Shown here piece after piece: positions 11,222-24,230 of a stretch of DNA of 24,230 nucleotides (position 1 is its first letter; every line of letters begins with the position of its first letter). Source of the DNA: Phallusia fumigata (taxonomy: Eukaryota; Chordata; Ascidiacea; Phlebobranchia; Ascidiidae). Position numbers and translations under genes: made by a program. The stretch lies in the NCBI GenBank assembly GCA_008931825.1, contig QXVZ01024940.1, positions 1 to 24,230 on the forward strand, read 5' to 3'. A model generated the notes under the pieces. The model saw nothing but the letters and a program-made list of their open reading frames with translations. It was not told the origin of the DNA and made no database searches.

Positions 11222-13009
11222 TCAGGACAGCAGACCATTCTTGGTCGCGCATTCAAGAAAAGTAATAACGCTTGAGTTTACTTTAATATCTGTAACAACA
11301 ACCTCGGTGTCATTCCAAACGGCATTGGAAGGTTCAACAGGTCGGTCAGTAATGTTGTTGTCTTCCACACCAGCCAGTGTACCAGTATCATTTGTCACAG
11401 GGTCTTTTGAGATTTTTCGAGGTCTTCCAACAGGCCTTTTACCAGGGGTTGTACCTGAAGGTCTGTGGGATGTCAGAGTTTTGGGCTTTTTTGGTATTTT
11501 TATTCTGTCCCAAGGTGAGGCCTTGGATATTGGAAAGTCTGGTGTGCGTTCCTCATCACTTGGTTGTGCATGGCTTTCAGTCGTCTGTCCAACATCTAAA
11601 GGTTCAGTAACACTGTTTTGAGGCTCGGACCGCTCTTGTTTTGGACTGGTTGAAGACTCGACGACACTGGTTTCGACCAGAGGCGGTTCTGAAGGTGAAG
11701 GAGTTTCTTGGTCGACACTTGTTGGTAGAGTTTCGGAGTGTATTTGTGAGGTACTACCAGTTACAGGGTTTTCCTGGGAAAGAATTTACAAGATAAAAAG
11801 GCGTCAACATTTCAACAGAAATAAAGGTTGTTACCACTATTTTGTGCTTTTTTGCTTTCCGTCCTCTCTTTTTGTAAGTCCCATTTGCTATTTGTTCCCT
11901 CTCTCTAAAAATAAATTCATACCGGATATAATACCAAAACTTTCTTCAAATACGAATTAGATGCATGAGCATATTCACTAGCGTCTACGCCATGTGATTA
12001 TCGTTGGCCGGCATAAAGCATTAGGACAGATCCAAGCATTAAATATGCTTGGGGGTTTTTAAAAATGGAACAAATTAAGGACGAAAGGTGGGTAAACAAC
12101 ACTCACTGTATTTCAAATATCTTCAGCAAACTTCCATCAAGAATGTTTTCTCTTGGTTCCCATGTACAGTGCCTGTAGTTCAAAAAATTGGAAATAAAAC
12201 AACAATTGTTTTGTCAGTACTTTGTCCCCTTAAAAAGTGCAACAGTAAGTTACATGCAGAATGAAGCCTGCCTGCATTTTACAAGTTTGGTTAAATTTCA
12301 CTGCTTCTTGTTTTCCAATCCCACCTCCTTCATCTATTAGCACAAGTATTTCCTTAGAATTAGTTTCTGTTGATTTATTAGTGTTAAAATTTACCCTCTT
12401 ACTTACAGAAACACAATAACGTGATCGATAATTAGACACTTTGTGGTACTATGTATTATTACTAAACATATAGAATAAAAACGAACTTTGTTGACCATCC
12501 TTTCCATTTCACATAATATTCATCTTCTCCCTAAACACAAAAATTAAATTTGACACTGTAGGTCTTATCAATATCATGTAGGTCCAGTGCAGGCGTTGGC
12601 AACTTTTTAAACACAACATGCCGATTTGCAAATTCCATGCCAGACTGCCCAGTCCAATGCAGTGTTTATAGCACCACCAAGTTTACAAGCATGCTCATAT
12701 TGGGAAAGCAGGTCCACTCGCTTGTGCTGTTGCAAGTCCCAAATCGGAAAATCAAAAGTGCAGGCCTGTTCTGATGCTGGTTTTTGGCTTGGAATTTGGA
12801 ACATGTGAATATTAGTGTAACCCTGATCCTGTGATCCATGCTCTACTAACCCTTGTGTTTTCCTAACCCAACCGCGCTCCAAATAAATAAGGATGCGGAC
12901 CGAGTGAAAGAATGGCAGCTTCTATACTTACTTTTCTTTGCCTCTTTTTGATGATTTTTTCAGCTTGAAATACGTTCTCGCCCATGTTGAGATTGATTGG
13001 TTCGCCCAT
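11222..13009 (-). CDS. CBX: Polycomb chromobox protein, CBX2-like (PRC1 component)
   Basis: Five minus-strand exons in phase: 13009-12932, 12530-12487, 12172-12107, 11904-11835, 11773-11222; 269 residues. An N-terminal chromodomain (about 12-62) has VFQAEKIIKKRQRK, YYVKWKGW and CTWEPRENIL; F14, W35 and W38 fall exactly where the methyl-lysine cage residues of Polycomb CBX proteins lie. A basic stretch follows (KKRGRKAKKHK, about 74-84), then a Ser/Thr/Pro/Glu-rich linker, an AT-hook (GKRPVGRPRK, 197-206) and a C-terminal Pc box (TEVVVTDIKVNSSVITFLEC onward, about 242-268). In the family the chromodomain reads H3K27me3 and the Pc box binds RING1 in PRC1, silencing genes in the nucleus. AT-hook plus Pc box suggests CBX2 affinity, but the paralogue cannot be fixed from here. 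Exon 2 is only 44 nt and has a weak donor (GTTCGT). A second in-frame ATG at codon 9 is an alternative start. Confidence 0.92.
12590..12640. mobile_element. Possible hAT transposon end in CBX intron 1
   Basis: CAGGCGTTGGCAACTTTTT followed by AACACAACATGCCGATTTG has the look of hAT termini widely seen in animal genomes (CAGGGGT-GGCAAC type). I could not find the opposite end or a target duplication, so the extent is unknown. Open frames across 12607-12882 on both strands overlap it and show no family resemblance. Confidence 0.35.
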
Positions 13010-13184
13010 ACCTAACCAGAAAAATGCAAACCCGTTCGCTTTGCGGTGCAAGTTGAATTTCACAAATTAAAAAATAGTCAACACATAGGAAAATTCAATA
13101 ACAAATACTTTTTCTGCGCTCATTTGCATTGTTACATAATCCAATGAGAGCAAACTGAACATCAAGAATGTACTGAAATTTTTA

Positions 13185-13255
13185 AAAGTGATTGGAATCC
13201 ACAACCTTGCGAGAACAAGGCAGTCGCGCTCGGTCATTTCGGTAGCTCTGTTATT
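13185..13255 (-). repeat. tRNA-derived SINE head fragment
   Basis: On the minus strand, GACCGAGCGCGACTGCC is followed by CCTTG-loop-CAAGG, which resembles an anticodon arm, and then GGTTGTGGATTCCAATC, a degenerate B box. The order and spacing are those of a tRNA gene, but the acceptor stem is absent. It is therefore read as a SINE remnant. Confidence 0.5.
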
Positions 13256-13330
13256 TCTTTTTTACCCATTTTAGGGTGTATTAGGGTAATTACTGGGGCT
13301 GTATGGTCAAATAAATCAAACAACAATCAT
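13255..13330. repeat. Partial 128-bp family unit upstream of MMACHC
   Basis: The segment tttacccattttagggtgta, then ttagggtaattactggggct and a gtatggtcaaataaatcaaa stretch, follows the same order as units of the array at 3000-3850. It is a truncated copy directly next to the SINE fragment. Confidence 0.55.
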
Positions 13331-14080
13331 AATCACCCATCCTAAGTTCCTTTTAACTCAGACAAGAAGTCCTGATCACTGCTCACTGCTGCTTTTGTCT
13401 GATAGGATAACCACAAGACCATCGGGTCAAATAAAACAAAAAGGAGCCACTGGATGAATGACCACATTTACCACGTGCGAAAATGGCATTTAAATGGAAT
13501 TGAAAAAAATTATGGAGTTTACGAGTAGAACTTAACATATTCTGCTGATCCGGATTACGACGGTTTGGGACAACGTGAGTGACTTTTCATCTGCGAAGCA
13601 TTACGCAAGCAATATTTTACGATTGTGGGACAGTAAAGGATAGCAAGCGTAAAATGTTTTGTCAATATCGCGTTAAGCAGTAATTTGTCAGGTATTTGAT
13701 CTGAGTAGAACGTCTGGATAGCAGTGAAGTCTCAGGTCTGTATAAACCAATTGCAATTCGTTGTCGCGGAACAGCAAAAGGTAGTTTTTAACTAAACTAA
13801 AGTGTGATGAAACCTCAGGCAAAACACAGGAATAACGAAGACCAACAATATTTAAAACCTTAATGTAGGTTATGGCCTCTTTCCGTCGTGAATTTTTTTA
13901 TCTACTTATTTGAGGAAGCTGTCAATTGCTTAAATTTGGAAATATTAGTTTTTCTGAAATGTGACAAGAGAGAAGCACAACGCAAATATGCAATATCTTA
14001 AAAACTAAAAATGATATACGACCTTTATTGGCAGGAAGAGGCAGTAACGATATGTAGTGCTGTGTGTATTGAGTTCTACA

Positions 14081-14092
14081 AAATCCACAGTC
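14081..14092 (+). other. Splice acceptor immediately before the MMACHC start
   Basis: The run aaatccacag|tc places an AG acceptor 2 nt upstream of the ATG. It would serve either spliced-leader trans-splicing, common in tunicates, or removal of an intron after a noncoding exon. The sequence alone does not separate these options. Confidence 0.45.
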
Positions 14093-14821
14093 ATGTCTGA
14101 TGAAATACTACAAAAATTAAAGCAATATTTGGAACCATTTGGAATGGAAGCTTATCTGTTCCAAGTTGCTTGGTATAACCAGCATGTTGACCAACTGTTT
14201 CACTTACCTTACAAAGAAGACACATTATGCGTTGTTATTATAACTGTGCCTTCATTTTTTGACAACTGTTTTTTGCCGTACTTGCATGAATGTTTTCATA
14301 ACTGTCAGTCATTTGTAAAGGATCCAATTGACAGCTGCATTGCCTACCATGTGAATGCTGCAGTTAAAAAACTTGGAATGGATAAGGTTCGCATCATGTA
14401 TGATTATGAGATGGATGGCAACAGACGACCAAAAGTTCTTGTACAAACTGCGGCACATGTTTCAGGTGCAGCATTTTACTATCAGCATCACCATGTAATT
14501 TCGGATGGTAATGACCCTTGGGGCCAGGAAAGGAAGATTTTTGGCATTTGCATTCATCCACAATTTGGTGGATGGTTTGCTATTAGGTCTGTGCTAGTTT
14601 TGGAAGACATCACCTGTTCTTTGGAGTACCAAGAGCCTGTAGACTGTGTGCCAGACAGAAGTGAAAGAATTGAGCTACTACAACGCCTTAATGATAATTG
14701 GAAAGATTGGACTTATAGAGATATAATTCCAGTGAAAGAAAAGTATTCTGAAAAGCAGAAGCTGTACTTTGGTACTCTGCCCAAAGATAGAAATTTCAGT
14801 TTTTTGCAAAACCTTCTTTAG
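14093..14821 (+). CDS. MMACHC: MMACHC: cobalamin trafficking and processing enzyme (cblC protein)
   Basis: A single exon encodes 242 residues starting MSDEILQKLKQYLEPFGMEA. Family-diagnostic stretches are AYLFQVAWYN, FHLPY, DPIDSCIAYH, DYEMDGNRRPKVLVQTAAHV, SGAAFYYQ, DPWG, GICIHPQFGGWFAIRSVLVL, DCVPDRSERIELL and DWTYRD. In the family this cytosolic flavin/glutathione-dependent enzyme removes the upper ligand of incoming cobalamins by decyanation or dealkylation, supplying methionine synthase and mitochondrial methylmalonyl-CoA mutase. The protein ends soon after KYSEKQKLYFGTLPKDR and lacks the Pro/Ser-rich C-terminal tail of the 282-residue human protein; that tail is not needed for the core fold. 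I chose this ATG over one 36 nt upstream because a consensus acceptor (ccacag) lies 2 nt before it and the N-terminus then matches the family. Confidence 0.96.
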   Translation: MSDEILQKLKQYLEPFGMEAYLFQVAWYNQHVDQLFHLPYKEDTLCVVIITVPSFFDNCFLPYLHECFHNCQSFVKDPIDSCIAYHVNAAVKKLGMDKVRIMYDYEMDGNRRPKVLVQTAAHVSGAAFYYQHHHVISDGNDPWGQERKIFGICIHPQFGGWFAIRSVLVLEDITCSLEYQEPVDCVPDRSERIELLQRLNDNWKDWTYRDIIPVKEKYSEKQKLYFGTLPKDRNFSFLQNLL

Positions 14822-15098
14822 CTGAAAATATGCAGAAGATGTTTATGGTGATCATGGACTGATCATGTAAAAATGAATTTTCTATAAGTTGCACTATTTG
14901 TTATCACTGTTCCAGAATTCATACACAATGATGTTGTTGTCTATTTTAACAAATTTAATATGCAACACAAGCTACTTTATGCACAACTTTTTATTTCATA
15001 ACACTGTTTATATTTTTTTACAAACCAAACGTTTCAACACAGATCTTTTTCAAAAAAGTAGGCATTTCTTTGGCTCTATGCACTCTGATTGGCTGTAG

Positions 15099-15108
15099 TT
15101 TCTTACAG
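15099..15108 (+). other. Splice acceptor 25 nt before the LONP1 start
   Basis: A pyrimidine-rich tract ending tttcttacag precedes the LONP1 ATG by 25 nt, while the in-frame ATG at 15089 would be removed by splicing here. An inverted CCAAT box (ATTGG, 15088-15092) lies just upstream, which instead favours a local promoter. Both readings are kept open. Confidence 0.45.
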
Positions 15109-15133
15109 CATCAGCACATACCTGTCTGCAGCA

Positions 15134-24230
<9,097 letters not shown>

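Larger units (their letters stand above)
13010..14092. other. Intergenic region between divergent CBX and MMACHC genes
   Basis: About 1.1 kb containing the promoters or 5' leaders of CBX (minus) and MMACHC (plus), a SINE fragment (about 13185-13255) and a diverged 128-bp-family segment (about 13255-13330). A CACGTG E-box sits near 13475. No coding exon is seen. Upstream noncoding exons of MMACHC are possible, because an AG splice acceptor precedes its ATG. Confidence 0.55.

Noticed and set aside
11208..11621. Long plus-strand open frame of 137 codons
   Set aside because: It is the antisense of CBX exon 5, whose minus-strand frame has an AT-hook, a Pc box and splice-consistent ends.
12607..12882. 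Open frames on both strands in CBX intron 1
   Set aside because: They overlap a likely transposon end and match no known protein.
14057..14092. N-terminal extension of MMACHC from the ATG at 14057
   Set aside because: The 12 added residues do not match the family, and an acceptor AG sits right before the chosen ATG.
15089..15133. Upstream in-frame LONP1 start adding 15 residues
   Set aside because: A strong acceptor at 15107-15108 lies inside this stretch, and the downstream ATG gives a typical basic mitochondrial presequence.

Overview
This is a compact, AT-rich, intron-rich animal genomic segment, most likely from an ascidian tunicate and probably Ciona-like. The reasons are animal-specific gene families (a Polycomb CBX protein, MMACHC, a sushi/C-type-lectin/EGF secreted protein), short introns with conventional GT/AG ends, and splice acceptors placed just before two start codons, as expected where spliced-leader trans-splicing is common. 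The species is an inference. The gene identities rest on hand-translated, phase-checked exons.

Layout: (1) 1-7859, minus strand: a secreted modular protein with a signal peptide, a Thr/Pro-rich stretch, three sushi-like modules, a C-type lectin domain split over two exons, an EGF module and an unrecognised C-terminal region. Its 3' end is unresolved and may lie left of the window. Its introns hold a 128-129 bp tandem array inside an element with matching inverted ends, and a 1.07 kb hAT-like element full of ATTCGAAT palindromes. (2) 7860-9892: intergenic, no supported gene. (3) 9893-11040, plus: NDUFA6, a complex I accessory subunit of the LYR family, three exons. (4) 11222-13009, minus: a Polycomb chromobox (CBX) protein with chromodomain, AT-hook and C-terminal Pc box, five exons, convergent with NDUFA6. 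(5) 13010-14092: intergenic, with a tRNA-derived SINE fragment and a copy of the dispersed repeat. (6) 14093-14821, plus: MMACHC, the cobalamin-processing enzyme, in one exon. (7) 15134-24230+, plus: mitochondrial Lon protease (LONP1), 15 exons visible, cut by the right edge before the proteolytic domain.

NDUFA6, MMACHC and LONP1 serve respiration, cobalamin supply (half of it for mitochondrial methylmalonyl-CoA mutase) and mitochondrial protein quality control. MMACHC and LONP1 are 312 bp apart on the same strand, each with an acceptor-like AG just before its start, so a shared or trans-spliced transcript is worth testing. I found no bacterial-type system, CRISPR array or clearly undescribed molecular machine. 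The most distinctive content is the modular lectin gene and the well-delimited non-autonomous transposons, one of which has a perfect 8-bp target duplication and ends 21 bp before a LONP1 exon.
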